A stretch of 64,000 nucleotides of DNA from Rhodamnia argentea (taxonomy: Eukaryota > Streptophyta > Magnoliopsida > Myrtales > Myrtaceae). The DNA lies in contig NC_063160.1 of NCBI RefSeq assembly GCF_020921035.1, forward strand, positions 18,503,095-18,567,094. The letters run 5' to 3'. Shown one piece after another: positions 1 to 11,212 of this stretch. Made by a program: the position numbers and the translations under genes. How positions within the stretch are numbered: the first letter of the stretch is position 1; each line of letters begins with the position of its first letter. The notes below the pieces were generated by a model. It did not search any database. It saw only the letters and a list, made by a program, of their open reading frames with translations, and was not told where the DNA came from.

Positions 1-1173
1 GTGTTTCTCCAGCTCCATGTCATTTGTATTTGTACCATAAAGGTCATAACCGAGAGCATAGTCACCAGGGCTCAAAAGATGACCCAGATGTGTCCTAATG
101 GAGAAAGTCCGGTCATTCTTCCCGAAATCTGATACACGAGCCACCTGCGCATCAGCTAATGCATACCTTGTGCCACCAATATTAACCTCAGACGATACCA
201 ACTCCACATCTAAAACAATATACTCGACAAGCTGTCGACTAGTAAGCAGGGACTTAAATGATGTCCTCCAATATTGGTCAGCATATAAGAAACATTGCCT
301 CAGAGTAAATGGATCGAGTAAAGCAATGCTGTTGGTAACTTTTGAGCATATAACAAGAGGACCAAAATTTCCCATACTCAATGCAACTTTAGGAGGCAGG
401 CAGATAAGGTCCTCACGACAGATTGGACTTATCTCAACTGAGAAAGTGTGCTTGTAGTTGTAGTTGTTGCTCTTCGAATCATGAGACACAAGTTGCTTGT
501 CGCTGCGACTCTTTACTGGAGCAACTTTACCAATAAATTCAACAAACTTAACACCATGACTGCGATTGGCAAAGAAAAAGTCAATTCCCTGATCCATCTG
601 CTTGATTTTTATGGCATGAGCCGCAGCGTCGTGCTTGAGTATCAATTGCTCCAGGTAAAAGAATGTCCTTCTGTGAGAAACATGCTGCCTTAGTTGAACA
701 GCAGCAACCCACTGATCAGGGTTAGCCTGAACTCTGGAACAGGACTCACACATGTGCTCTTGCTGAACATACTCAACCACATAGGCTTGCTCAAGTATTG
801 CACCATTTAGAACCTCCTTCTGAACTCTTAGCCCCACCTTAATTCTCTTGGAGTGAGGTTCAGTCCAGACAAATTCCGCATGGACTAACCTGACTCTATT
901 CATATTCTTCAGTCTCTTGACACAAAAAGTCAAAAGCTCCTTCGACTCTAACTGTGCTTTAATCCATGTTCTTGGAGGCTGCAAGTAGCATTCACATTCA
1001 GGACAATGAGTAATTATAACATGCTTCTGTAGACCTTCTGTGATGTCAACCTCAGACCGCAAACATTTGACGCACATATTGGCTGCATTAGGCACCATTG
1101 GAATGCCACATTTGCAGCACAAAACGCTGCCCACAGTTTGCTGAACCGTAAACATGCCTGCTTCTTCAGCCAT
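1..1173 (-). CDS. NMD3: 60S ribosomal export protein NMD3 (partial, C-terminus outside window)
   Basis: NMD3 is the adaptor that binds the pre-60S ribosomal subunit and recruits the exportin CRM1/XPO1 for its export from the nucleus. The reading frame is open from the ATG at 1173 to the window edge, giving 391 codons of a protein usually a little over 500 residues long. The N-terminus has the zinc-ribbon cysteines of the family (CCKCG near residue 19, CVKC at 34-37, HCPEC at 56-60), and a further CESC pair lies downstream. The start sits in the context AGTCAGCATGGCTGAAG, and no in-frame stop follows it. No intron is seen in the coding part. A good donor (AAG/GTTTG) at about 1785 with several AG acceptors just 5' of the ATG suggests a 5'UTR intron. 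The missing C-terminus should carry the nuclear export and localisation signals. Confidence 0.93.
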   Translation of the reverse strand, partial: MAEEAGMFTVQQTVGSVLCCKCGIPMVPNAANMCVKCLRSEVDITEGLQKHVIITHCPECECYLQPPRTWIKAQLESKELLTFCVKRLKNMNRVRLVHAEFVWTEPHSKRIKVGLRVQKEVLNGAILEQAYVVEYVQQEHMCESCSRVQANPDQWVAAVQLRQHVSHRRTFFYLEQLILKHDAAAHAIKIKQMDQGIDFFFANRSHGVKFVEFIGKVAPVKSRSDKQLVSHDSKSNNYNYKHTFSVEISPICREDLICLPPKVALSMGNFGPLVICSKVTNSIALLDPFTLRQCFLYADQYWRTSFKSLLTSRQLVEYIVLDVELVSSEVNIGGTRYALADAQVARVSDFGKNDRTFSIRTHLGHLLSPGDYALGYDLYGTNTNDMELEKH

Positions 1174-1900
1174 GCTGACTATCTGCACTATACTGAAAAT
1201 TCACGGATAAAAAAAATCAGAAAACCAGAAAATCCAGAGAAGAAATCAAAGCAACAGGCATACCAGCTAAGCCAGAAGAGAAGCAAACAAGACCATACAA
1301 TTTACTCATTAAACTTTCAGCTCCGGACAATTAACAACAGTCGAGCTTTTGCTTGTTCCCGTGAGAACAAGACCGTTGAGCGCGGATTCCTAAAACTGAA
1401 TCAAGTTTTGATTTCCGAGTCTAATTATCGCAATAACTTCGTAAACTTGAATCGGATTGGCTGAAAACCGTTCTCCGCAGTCCAAAATTCAGAACTTTTT
1501 TCATTAAAAGTGATCAGTCTAAAGTCCAATCACAGCAAATAAACAAAATTCGTAACAATGATCTCACAATCCTCAACTATTCAGGGGACATGAGAATCAA
1601 TCTCATCGATGCTCCTCATCGCCAACGAAATGTAGCGACACACGAACAAGCTGAATTCGACAACAACCAACTGAACAAGAGCAAAGCACTGACCACGGAT
1701 TCCGATCGGAAGAGACAAAAATGAAGAACCCAGGAACGGAGACATGTAAAGACACATCCCAAGAAGATGAGGGGAAAAACAAACCTTCCTTGAATTTGGC
1801 GGCGCGATGCGCAAGAGTACGGTGGAGCTTGGATTGAGGATTGTTGAAGAAGAACAGGAGGAGGAGGAAGAAGTTGAGTTGATCTCCCTCTAGGGTTTTA
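1174..1900 (-). other. NMD3 5' leader with probable 5'UTR intron
   Basis: A consensus donor (AAG/GTTTG, intron starting at 1784 on the minus strand) and candidate acceptors between about 1181 and 1195 suggest a roughly 600-bp intron in the 5' untranslated region. The exon before it, about 1785-1900, would hold the transcription start. This is inferred from splice signals only. Confidence 0.5.
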
Positions 1901-3363
1901 AGTCGGTCTTACATCTTGGAAGGGGACACGTCACTGGCTAAAAGAACACCCAACAAAAAATAAAGGAAAAAAAAAAGAAAAAAATTATAAAAGGAACTGA
2001 TAATTAGGCAATTTGTACATTATAAAAAGAACTGAAAATTAGGTAATTTTTACAATATGACCAATATCATAATCTATGTATATTATCTATATTCCAATCC
2101 TTCTTTGAATATCATCAATCCGGTAGATTAAGTGACTTGACTTGAAATCTTTTGCCTTAACGAATTCTTTTGACTAGAGATTAGAGTTTTATACTTTTGT
2201 AAAGGTAGATTACTAAGTGTAATTTACTTGGAACTTTAGAGGTGATTCACAATTATTGTGGTCAATTACTCATTTGTGGTTATAGGTCCTACGGCTTACG
2301 GTTATTTAAGATTAAGTTACTATGATAATGGTCAATTACCAAATGACATCATTTTAATTTTACGAACTTTATAGATAAGTCACTACTCGAAAAGGGAATA
2401 TTATTAACAAATTTTAGTTATTGGAGGTGTTATATTAACAACAATAGTCGTAAGTGATGACCTATTGAGGAAAATTACAATGTTACTGGATAGTTATTAG
2501 GTGATAGCATTGACATGTTATATAGCACAAAAGAAATTTACTATTAATAATGGAAAATCACTAACCGGTATAAACTATCAGTTACGACAACTTGAGGAAA
2601 ATTACAGTATTGTAATCCTCAAAACGAGTAACTTACACAGTAACATCTCTTAAGCAAAGCAATTTATCTTACAAGAAGTAAATCAAAGCAGTAATTTACC
2701 TAGTAAGATTTAATTAATCTTAAATGTAGTAATTACTCTTGCACTTGGTAGATTGAGTGAACGTTCATCGTTGATGAGCGTAATTATACTTATTTATAGT
2801 AAAATGCTAAAAAAAATCAAATGGTTGTAACATATCTTATTCTATCGTAAATGCAAAATGATGCACGTAATTTATATTTTGTGTTTGTAAAATAACTTCC
2901 CGAACCGTAAAATATCCAGTCCTAAATATTTCCGCTTCCTCTCATTTGCGCCGCGAAATGCAAAAATTATCTTATGAGTCGTAAGTTGCTTTTTACATCG
3001 CTAAATTGTCCACAAATAGCCAGTCACTTTTGCATACGAGATGGGGTGGCCATAATTTCTACACGGGACCCAGAAGTGCCCTCAAATGAGAACTAAAAGT
3101 ATGGCACAAGATCGGCACAAGATCAAGACTAAAAACATAAGCACAACATGTTTTATTGAGCGTCCACTTATTGCTCCAAGCTTCTATCGGACATGAAAAG
3201 CGTGGAATCTGCACTAAATTTGTCTCTATCATTCCTGTTTTATCATATGTCTCCGAGAAATTCAACCGGACATGGAATGAGCTGGGGGCATTGTGTACAC
3301 ACGTGAGCTATGTAGTATTGTGTGGCATCGCCATATTCGTATTTCTACATAGCTGTGATGGGC
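1901..3363. other. AT-rich intergenic region, no gene seen
   Basis: The stretch between NMD3 and NIC1 is strongly AT-rich and full of stops in all frames. I see no coding similarity, LTR or clear inverted repeat. The part nearest 3363 is probably NIC1 3'UTR. Confidence 0.6.
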
Positions 3364-4960
3364 TTATGGCTCCTCCTTTCCACCCAGAGACACTTGATCA
3401 ACTATCTTGGCTCCCCTTTCCTTAGCCATGTACAGGCCTACATGATGCATCATTTCCTGCCAATGACAATTCAATCAAGCGTAAGACGTTTACCCGATGC
3501 TTTGCTTGGAAAGTACGTCGAAAGTATGTTAGGATGGCATGCAGAGGCATAGTGCGAGATGGTACTTGCGGATGAGCCATGGCTCCTTTTGTGTTTCGAG
3601 CAATATGGAGAGGAACGTCGAAGGTGGCACAACCCCGCGAATACACGATTACATCCTTCAGTGGTTTGAGGAAGCCGAGGTTTCTAGCTGATAAGGTTGA
3701 GCAAACAAAGTCCAGCACGCATATGTCTGTACATATCCCAACCACCAGCATCTTCACAAGGCACAGAAATGGCTACTTTAGTCGAAGTAATGGTATGGTG
3801 AACTCCTCCTTCGGTTAGGGAGGCTATTTAAGTTGGATGTAATGGGAACAGGGGAAAAGTAGATCATGGATACTCACAGTTTTGATCTGATTCTTCTTGA
3901 CCCAATCCACAAACACGTTGGAGCCGTCACTCTCAAATGAACCTAAATACCCATCATAGCAATCTTTGCGCCTAATCGTCACATTCGGTTCTTTCTCTAT
4001 CCATCTCAGCGCTGCAATTTGACAAAACCAATCAACATGTGCTTGCGTGCATTCGTGTGAGCGATTAGTAATTACTACCACATCTCATTCATTCTCAGAA
4101 CAATGATCACTGAACGAGATGACACCACCACACGATCAAAGTTTTCACTTCTACTACACAAACATGCACATAGATCAAAATAGCTAACTCCAGATTACTC
4201 CATAAGATACTGGAGAGCTTACCGGGGACCAGATTCGATTCATCAGTGCCAGTGATACAATGAGGAGGATAAGGGTCCTCAGGCTTGTCGGGTTGGTGAG
4301 AATCAAGAAATGCGAGAACAGGCCATTTCTTGTCGCAGAACAACCTGGCCAGCCTCGAAGACTCTTCTACCATGCTCGAGATCTGCTCGTTGGGCTCTCT
4401 GGGAGCCTGAATTACAAACACCAAACCCATAATGATAAGCTCTCAAGATCTCCAAATCCCACATCGAAGATAAAAACTTCGGGCAGATATCGACTATTTT
4501 TTTTTTTTATGGAAGTCCCATACCCATGAGCAAATAAACCCAGTAAAGATGCGCAATCAGCCAGCATATATAACATAGACATCAACACAAACACTTGCCA
4601 TGCGTCCTTTAAATAAACGGGTGCAAACGCCCTATAGATACGTATTTATTGACAAGTCTTGATGAGACTCACTCATTGATCGACACTTGCCGCCATAAGT
4701 CCCCTACTACATCAATCGTCGAGCTATGATGGCTATCTTGGCACAAAACATCAATCCAAAAGCATAGTTCAATGATGCAAAAGGAGCTGACAAGATACAG
4801 ATCTTTAAGCTTCACTCACAAGATTCCCAGCACCGACGGTGCAAAAGCCATTGATGATGTCCACAAGAACAAGCCCCGTCTCTCCATCTTCACCCAGGAC
4901 CACACTTCCTTGCTCAAGTGGAAGCTCGCTCCTGAGTAGATCAACCGTCTGAGACACCAT
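3364..4960 (-). CDS. NIC1: nicotinamidase 1 (isochorismatase-family hydrolase)
   Basis: Nicotinamidase converts nicotinamide to nicotinic acid in the NAD salvage pathway. Five exons join in frame: 4820-4960, 4223-4406, 3878-4011, 3566-3751 and 3364-3456, giving 245 residues, close to the 244 of Arabidopsis NIC1. Introns are GT-AG. The cysteine-hydrolase signature is present: the early Asp in VLVDIINGFC (D34) and the nucleophile in VVGICTDICV (about C164). VYSRGCATFD and a C-terminal MMHHVGLYMAK segment also match the plant family. The start at 4960 gives MVSQTVDLL, the usual short N-terminus. No transit peptide is evident, so a cytosolic enzyme is likely. The gene looks intact. The 3' end lies about 1.4 kb from the AT-rich gap. 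Confidence 0.92.
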
Positions 4961-6004
4961 GATTCTCTTTCCTTGCTCTTCTTTTACCCAAGAGGGATGT
5001 AGAGAGAGCTACAGAGTATGGGTCACATGAATTACAAAAGATCAAGATCAAGCAGAGACACAGAAAAATTTTGCAACTTTTTCTGGCAAAGTCAAAAGCG
5101 GGGGTGTGTGTCATGGGGAAACGTCATAGGATAAAGCTAAACTCGGACAAAAATGAAAGCGTGAGGGTCCCTGCAGCCGAACCTTGTCGCCTTGTTCGTG
5201 CGGTCATCATCTTCTAACCGTTAGATTAAAGCAAAGCGGCGTGTATGACCGTTTGATCGAGTTGGACGGATTCTATTGTTGCATCATCCAATTTTCAATT
5301 TTTGCTGTCACATTTGTATTGCCATATTTCTTGATGTTATCATAAAAGCAGCCTCTTAACTTTCTTTTTTACATTCGGCCAAAAAAAAAAAAAACTTTCT
5401 TTTTTACAAACAAAAAGTCCACATTCGTGGATAATGATTATTATAAACGAAGGAATTATTTTCAACCGAATATTTTCTAAAACATTCATTATTCGTTAAA
5501 CGAATCCATTGTCAATGTTCTAAAATTGGTCTCACCTTTTTTATCGGCTTAAGAAATTTGCACAACAAAAAAAAAAGTACTTCTTATTCGATAGAAGTCA
5601 TTAATTCAAAGTTGAGATGATAAATGATTACTTTTTGCTTTATTGAGTTTTTTGTTTTTTCGGGTCTTTATTGAGTTGAATGACTACTTTATGAGATCGT
5701 GCATTCAATCATCCTCTACCTCGTCCCTATGTTTTTGAATTCCTCTATCTTTAAATAAAAAAAATCCTTTTATTAAGAAAACCCTTTTGGGTAAGACTTT
5801 TTTTGTAGACACGGGTGTTAATCAAAATTATTGAATAATAATAACATACATTCTGTTAATACAAATTAAGAAGACAGAGAGAGAGAGAGAGAAACATGAA
5901 AAGAACAAAAATAAGAAAAATTTGGACCCATAGTGGTCTTCTGCTACCCAATGCCGCCAAGATAATCTCTCCACTTACTTGCTACTGCTGACCGTCGCCT
6001 GGCC
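4961..6004. other. intergenic region between divergent NIC1 and FBPase genes
   Basis: This stretch should hold the promoters of two genes transcribed away from each other. It contains poly-A/T runs and a short (AG)n microsatellite at about 5875-5892. No coding sequence or transposon structure was recognised. Confidence 0.55.
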
Positions 6005-6174
6005 ATGAATCATCTGCGGATAGAATCATCTCCATCTCAACTTCAATCAAGTAAAATCGTCTTCTTCTTCTGTCAAAACTTCGATGGGAAGGTCTTCTTT
6101 TACTTCCCATGGAGCTACCACATCCGCGATTTTGATTTGACCTTCACTGAATCTCAGTTCTCGGAACTATTACT

Positions 6175-8544
6175 ATGCAATTATCCACGACCCTCGAATA
6201 CCCACTTCCGTCGACCTCTCCAAAGTCCCTCCTTTTCAATCCCAAGACCCAGAATTTTGGTACACTACCGAACTTTCCTGTAAGAAACAGGGTTTGCACC
6301 CCGAAAATGGCTTCTCTTCCTGGGTTCTCAGTGAGGTGCCGTGTGGCCGGCGGTGCAACGGAGAGCCAAAGTGAATACCGCACATTGGTAGAGTTCGTGG
6401 GTACGGCCGGGATTGGTGTGGGAGATGATTTGGTCCTGCTGTTTGATCACATACAGTATGCTTGCAAGAGGATTGCTTCTCTTGTGGCTTCTCCTTTCAA
6501 TTCCAGCTTAGGAAAGCAAGCAAGTCTTGTTGGTGGGGTGGATGGTGAATCAGGCAGAGATGCCCCAAAGCCTCTGGACATTGTCTCTGTGGGTGAAGTT
6601 GTTCAGTTCGACCTGTGTCTTTTTTGTTGTTTTGCTCCGTTGGGTACAGCATATGTCTGCTATCATGATTCCTGTCAATGTCACTTGTTGGAGTCCAGTG
6701 CTCTTTTTGCAGATTTCTGGAGGTTTTTATGTGATTATGGTACTTCTGAATGGGACTCTGTCACATCGCCTAAACGTGTCGCTCAAAAGCTTGAAGATTT
6801 ATGTGGCAGAAGTTAGCTTCTTAGAAAAATTTCAGGAAGCATATTTTCAGGACTTTTGTGTGACATGAAGGGCCAATACTTTTCTCTATCACAGTTCGAA
6901 ATTGTAGCAACTTTCAGCGAGGCAAAGTTGAACTCAAGCTACAGAATTTGGCTCGTAACTACTGATTATATTGTAGCAGGGGCAAATTCCACCACTGGTT
7001 TTTGGTTGCGTTGGCAAATGGGCACTCTGTAAATAAATGTTTGCTGCATGCATGGCATGATCGAATTTCATTGTGATTGACAGCTAGAAAATAAGTTCTG
7101 AAGTGATTGCCGATATTTTTGGGGTCAATAAAGTCTCCCTAATTTAGTAGTTGGGGGCTGGTTGGCTTGGTATCTACCCCATATTGACATGGGGTTGAGT
7201 GGTAGCCCTTATATACTCCGAAAGAGCTTGCTTAGACTTGGTATAGAACAGATGTTTGATTCCACTAGTTGAAAAGCAATCTGACTTCAGCCTTCTAGCT
7301 CCTACTGCTTGCAATTGTAAGAAGCTGGTCTAGATTGCAGATCTTCATGATGATGATGATGATGTTTGAGTATAGTTGTATTGTTAACTGATAGCAGTTA
7401 TTTCAAGACCATATAGTTGCTAAGAAGAGAAACAAAATATGTCTGATGGCTATGTCTTCATTGCGCAGAATGAAATTATCTTGTCATCTTTAAGGAATTC
7501 TGGAAAAGTTGCTGTCATGGCTTCAGAAGAAGATGATGCTCCAGTTTGGATAACTGATGATGGCCCATTTGTTGTGGTAACGGATCCCTTAGATGGTTCT
7601 AGGAACATTGACGCCTCCATTCCCACAGGAACCATTTTCGGCATATATAATCGGCTCGTGGAACTTGATCATTTACCTATGGATGAGAAGGCTCAGCTGA
7701 ACTCACTGCAGAGTGGAACCAGGCTTGTAGCTTCTGCTTATGTTCTCTATTCTTCAGCCACGATTCTTTGTGCTACCTTTGGTTCCGGAACACATGCTTT
7801 TACTCTGGATCAGTCTACAGGAGACTTCATTCTAACTCATCCAAACATCAAAATTCCTCCTAGAGGTAATTTTATCTTATGATCAATCTGATAGAGCTGA
7901 AGTTCAAAAGTTGAAAAATTCATATTAGCAGCAGTCCAGATGTATGGTTCCTGGGAAATTTCTACACGATTTTGCATTTTTCAGTTAAGGGTGAAATATG
8001 CTGACTGAACTTGATCCTCGTTCCAACCATAGCCCCTGAATTTTCCAATAATATGTTGCACTGATGATTGAGACATTCTTGAACAGGAAAATTTATGGAG
8101 CCAAAATGGAAGCTTTTCTAACTTTTTTCCCTTCTGGTGTCAGGGCAAATTTATTCTGTAAATGATGCGAGATATTTTGATTGGCCGAATGGTTTAAGGC
8201 GGTATATTGACACTGTTCGGCAAGGGAAAGGAAGATACCCCAAGAAATATTCAGCACGCTATATATGCTCTCTGGTGGCTGATTTTCATCGCACTCTGCT
8301 TTATGGTGGCGTGGCAATGAATCCTAGAGACCACCTGCGTTTGGTTTACGAGGCAAATCCTTTAAGCTTTCTTGTAGAGCAGGCGGGTGGCAAGGGCTCT
8401 GACGGCAAAAGTAGGATTCTTTCTATCCAACCCGTGAAGTTGCATCAAAGGTTGCCACTGTTTTTGGGCAGTCCGGAGGACATTGAAGAATTGGAGAGCT
8501 ACGGAGATGTTCAGCAAAAAGTAAATCCTGGATATGAAGTATAG
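6175..8544 (+). CDS. fructose-1,6-bisphosphatase 2, chloroplastic
   Basis: This is a class I fructose-1,6-bisphosphatase of the second plastid type (cpFBPaseII), which hydrolyses fructose-1,6-bisphosphate to fructose-6-phosphate in the stroma. Three exons join in frame: 6175-6588, 7469-7865 and 8144-8544, giving 403 residues. The first roughly 60 residues are rich in Ser, Pro, Thr and Arg and poor in acidic residues, as expected of a transit peptide. The metal and substrate motif DPLDGSRNIDASIPTGTIFG is in exon 2. GGVAMNPRDHLRLVYE and FLVEQAGG are in exon 3. The long cysteine-bearing loop of the redox-regulated plastid enzyme is not seen, which fits isoform 2. The protein ends NPGYEV. Splice sites are GT-AG and phases agree (0 and 1). 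Confidence 0.93.
6589..7468 (+). other. first intron of the FBPase gene
   Basis: An 880-bp intron with donor TCT/GTGGGT and acceptor GCGCAG/AATGAA. It contains a short (ATG)n repeat at about 7346-7364 and no other recognised feature. Confidence 0.8.
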
Positions 8545-8973
8545 GTACCCACTTGTGTTGGTCTGATGAGTCTCGTTGCTATGGTACTCTACCTGATACT
8601 GTTTTGGGATCGAGTCACTCAATGCGTACTTTACTAAATGTAAAATCAGCAATTCCTAGTTCAAGCATGTCAAACTAGGACCGACTTTTTGTGCATTGTT
8701 AAACGACAGGGCAATGAAATCAACTTTCCTCTTGAGCTTTATCAGATGATACGTGATCAAGGATTGGCATTTTGCTTTGTCTAAGTCACTGAAGTGTGAT
8801 AACAACTGTCATTGCCTTGTACTCATTTAGATCCCTCTCCCATAACTAGAGCAAGAATACCACACACACCTAATAACTGAAAATGGCATGCTCCTAATTA
8901 CATGAACTAGAACTCTTCATTCCTCAATGATAATGCAGACAGTAATGCCTCTCTGCCAAGATACGACAACTTT

Positions 8974-10395
8974 TTACCTATCGTGGGTATGTGATGGTAC
9001 TTTTCTGCGGCTGTACAGGAACTCTACAAAATTGTTGATGTAACTGTCGTGAAGATCCTGGTCGGCGAAAATTTTCTGTGTATGAGCTGCCTTCACTCTC
9101 AATCCTTCTCCCTGATCTTCCAGCATCACAAGTCTGATGGACTTGGCAACTGCATCTCTGTGAAATGATCCATCTTCATTTCTGGGTACCTCAAACCCGA
9201 CCCCTTTTTCCACTAACAGCTTCGCGTTAAGGCCCTGGTCATCTACCATGGGCATCAAAATCTGTGGATGACCAAATCCAAGTGACTCGATGATAGAACT
9301 CCACCCAGAATGGTACAGACACCCTCCGATAGCAGGATGACCAAGAATTGCCAATTGTGGCACCCACCCTATCGAAACCATACTCCGCTTGGAAGTTCTC
9401 ACCAGGAACCCATCAGGAAGCAGTTCAGAGCTATCAAACTCTAGTCCACCGGGCATCCTGAGGATCCAGAAGAAAGGCATCTCGGAGAGCTCGAGCCCGT
9501 ATGCCAACTCGCGGATTTCCTCCGGAGGCATTTTGTATTCTGTTCCAAATCCCACAAACACGACGGACTTTCTAGCTTGTTTGTCCAACCATTTGGAGAT
9601 ATGTGACCAATTTGAGCTAGTTGCCTGATCAGATATTTTGTGCTTGGGTATTGGTGGCAATAAACCTACTGACACTACTGGTTTCTGGTAGAGTCCTCTA
9701 ATGAGGTTTAGATATTCACCTTCAAGCTCCGAGCAGCTTCTCACAGCAACAAATTCACAACCATGTAGAGTCGCTGCCCACCTTTGGCCGCCTGACAGGC
9801 TGGATTTATCAGGAAAGTATAAGTTCCTGAACATCTTTTGTGCCTGGTGAGGACCTCGAGACACCAATGAAGTTAAAGGAAACCAGTCTGGAGTTGCTGC
9901 AAAATCTTCCGGCTTCTTTCTCCGGCCAAATGACTCGAGCTCTGCTGGTGGCCCTAAAAATGCAAGCGTACAAGCAGCTTATGCACTAAAATATCCGGAA
10001 GGCACGCGGAATTTGGCGGCGATTTTTGGGATCCAGCACTGAACAAAATCAAATAGGATTAAGTCCGGCGAAATCTCGCACAAGAGCTGCTCTAGTGCCT
10101 CGTGTAACCCGTCGCAGGCCTTCCTGAGATACTCAGTGCACTCCAATTGCAAGTCTATAGTAGCCTCGGAATTCTCCGGCAGACCATCGACTGATGTCAG
10201 TGGGATCTGGACAAGGTTTATGTTTTCAATTAAGTAATCGGGAATTGGAGGCAGTCTCTGTATATTTCTGGGAGTAGAGATGAAGGAAATATGGATCCCC
10301 TTGGAAGCCAATCTCTTGGCCAATTCGAAAAATGGCAGGATGTGGCCAAATGCCAACCATGGGAACATCATTATCTCATATTGTTTGGAAGCCAT
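8974..10395 (-). pseudogene. UGT91-type UDP-glycosyltransferase with one in-frame stop
   Basis: An intronless family-1 glycosyltransferase of UGT91 type (relatives add sugars to terpenoid, steroid or flavonoid glycosides). From ATG at 10395 one frame continues to 8974, 474 codons in all, the normal length. It is broken only by a TAA at 9979-9981 after residue 138, just after GYFSA. Reading continues in the same frame beyond it with family-like sequence (LAFLGPPAELESFGRRKKP). The catalytic His is in FPWLAFGHILPF (H18) and an Asp is in LILFDF. The PSPG box begins GWVPQLAILGHP, contains YHSGWSS and ends in DDQ, so the sugar-donor site is complete. There is no frameshift. The stop could be a recent null mutation, a polymorphism or an assembly error. 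The gene is convergent with the FBPase gene. Confidence 0.85.
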
Positions 10396-11212
10396 TTGTG
10401 TCTTCTCTGCAAATGCATAGACGTTAATCCTGTTTTTATGAAACTTGTTTCGTGTTGATCATTTAAATATTACTGTTCTTGGCATATTCTTGGCATGAGA
10501 TTCGCGCCTCCAGAAAATCAACTGAAGCAGAGTATCTTGCCCCGTCACTTACTCAACAGTCCTCTTATGCATATATGCTTTGTTCTTCCAGTTGAAGATT
10601 ATGCTCTGTTCAACTCCTTTATGCTGCTGCTGATGGGAGGAATGTTGCCCAACATTCCTCCCATCAGTACCTTGCAACTACTTCAGATATCATGAGAATT
10701 CGAATATTACATGAAAGCTTCTACCCAAGTAGTTGGAATAAATCACCTACTGTTTTCTTCATGAGCTTTTTTATAATCACTTTGAGTATGTAAGATGGTA
10801 ATTGGTGTATTAATAACATCCTGACATGGAAGAAGAACTTTATTTTCCGCTAAAATAGGTGGTTAAATTCATTCTTAAGTTGGAACTAATCACCGGCTAA
10901 AGCCATTCCGTACTTCTCAGTGAAGAGGCAACAATTTTAGAATCACCCAAGCAAGAAAAACCTCTGCTACTTCACCAACAAATATGAATATTCAAAACAT
11001 AGGTTCCTTATATAGTAGGACGAAATGCCCATCAGATAGCATTTGGTTTTACTGAGCTCAAATTCATGGAGCAACGAGCACAGATGAAATTTTCTGGCAC
11101 AATGTGGAATTCCCAGAAAATGTATATTATCCGAGATAAGATACAAGACAATACATTACAGAAAACACAGTAGTCATTATTTTCGAGACTGAGCCAGGTG
11201 GACCAATCAACA
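10396..11212. other. intergenic region with a perfect palindrome
   Basis: No gene is seen here. The notable feature is an 18-bp perfect inverted repeat at 10630-10667, listed separately. The part toward 11212 is probably the 3'UTR of the costars gene. Confidence 0.6.
10630..10667. repeat. perfect 18-bp inverted repeat with 2-bp spacer
   Basis: The arm CTGATGGGAGGAATGTTG (10630-10647) is followed by CC and then its exact reverse complement (10650-10667). The spacer is too short for an ordinary microRNA hairpin. Confidence 0.9.

Noticed and set aside
5874-5895. (AG)n microsatellite upstream of the FBPase gene as a regulatory element
   Set aside because: It is short and lies about 280 bp from the start; there is no evidence beyond composition.
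10630-10667. microRNA precursor
   Set aside because: The 2-nt loop and the lack of further pairing outside the 18-bp arms do not fit a Dicer-processed hairpin.
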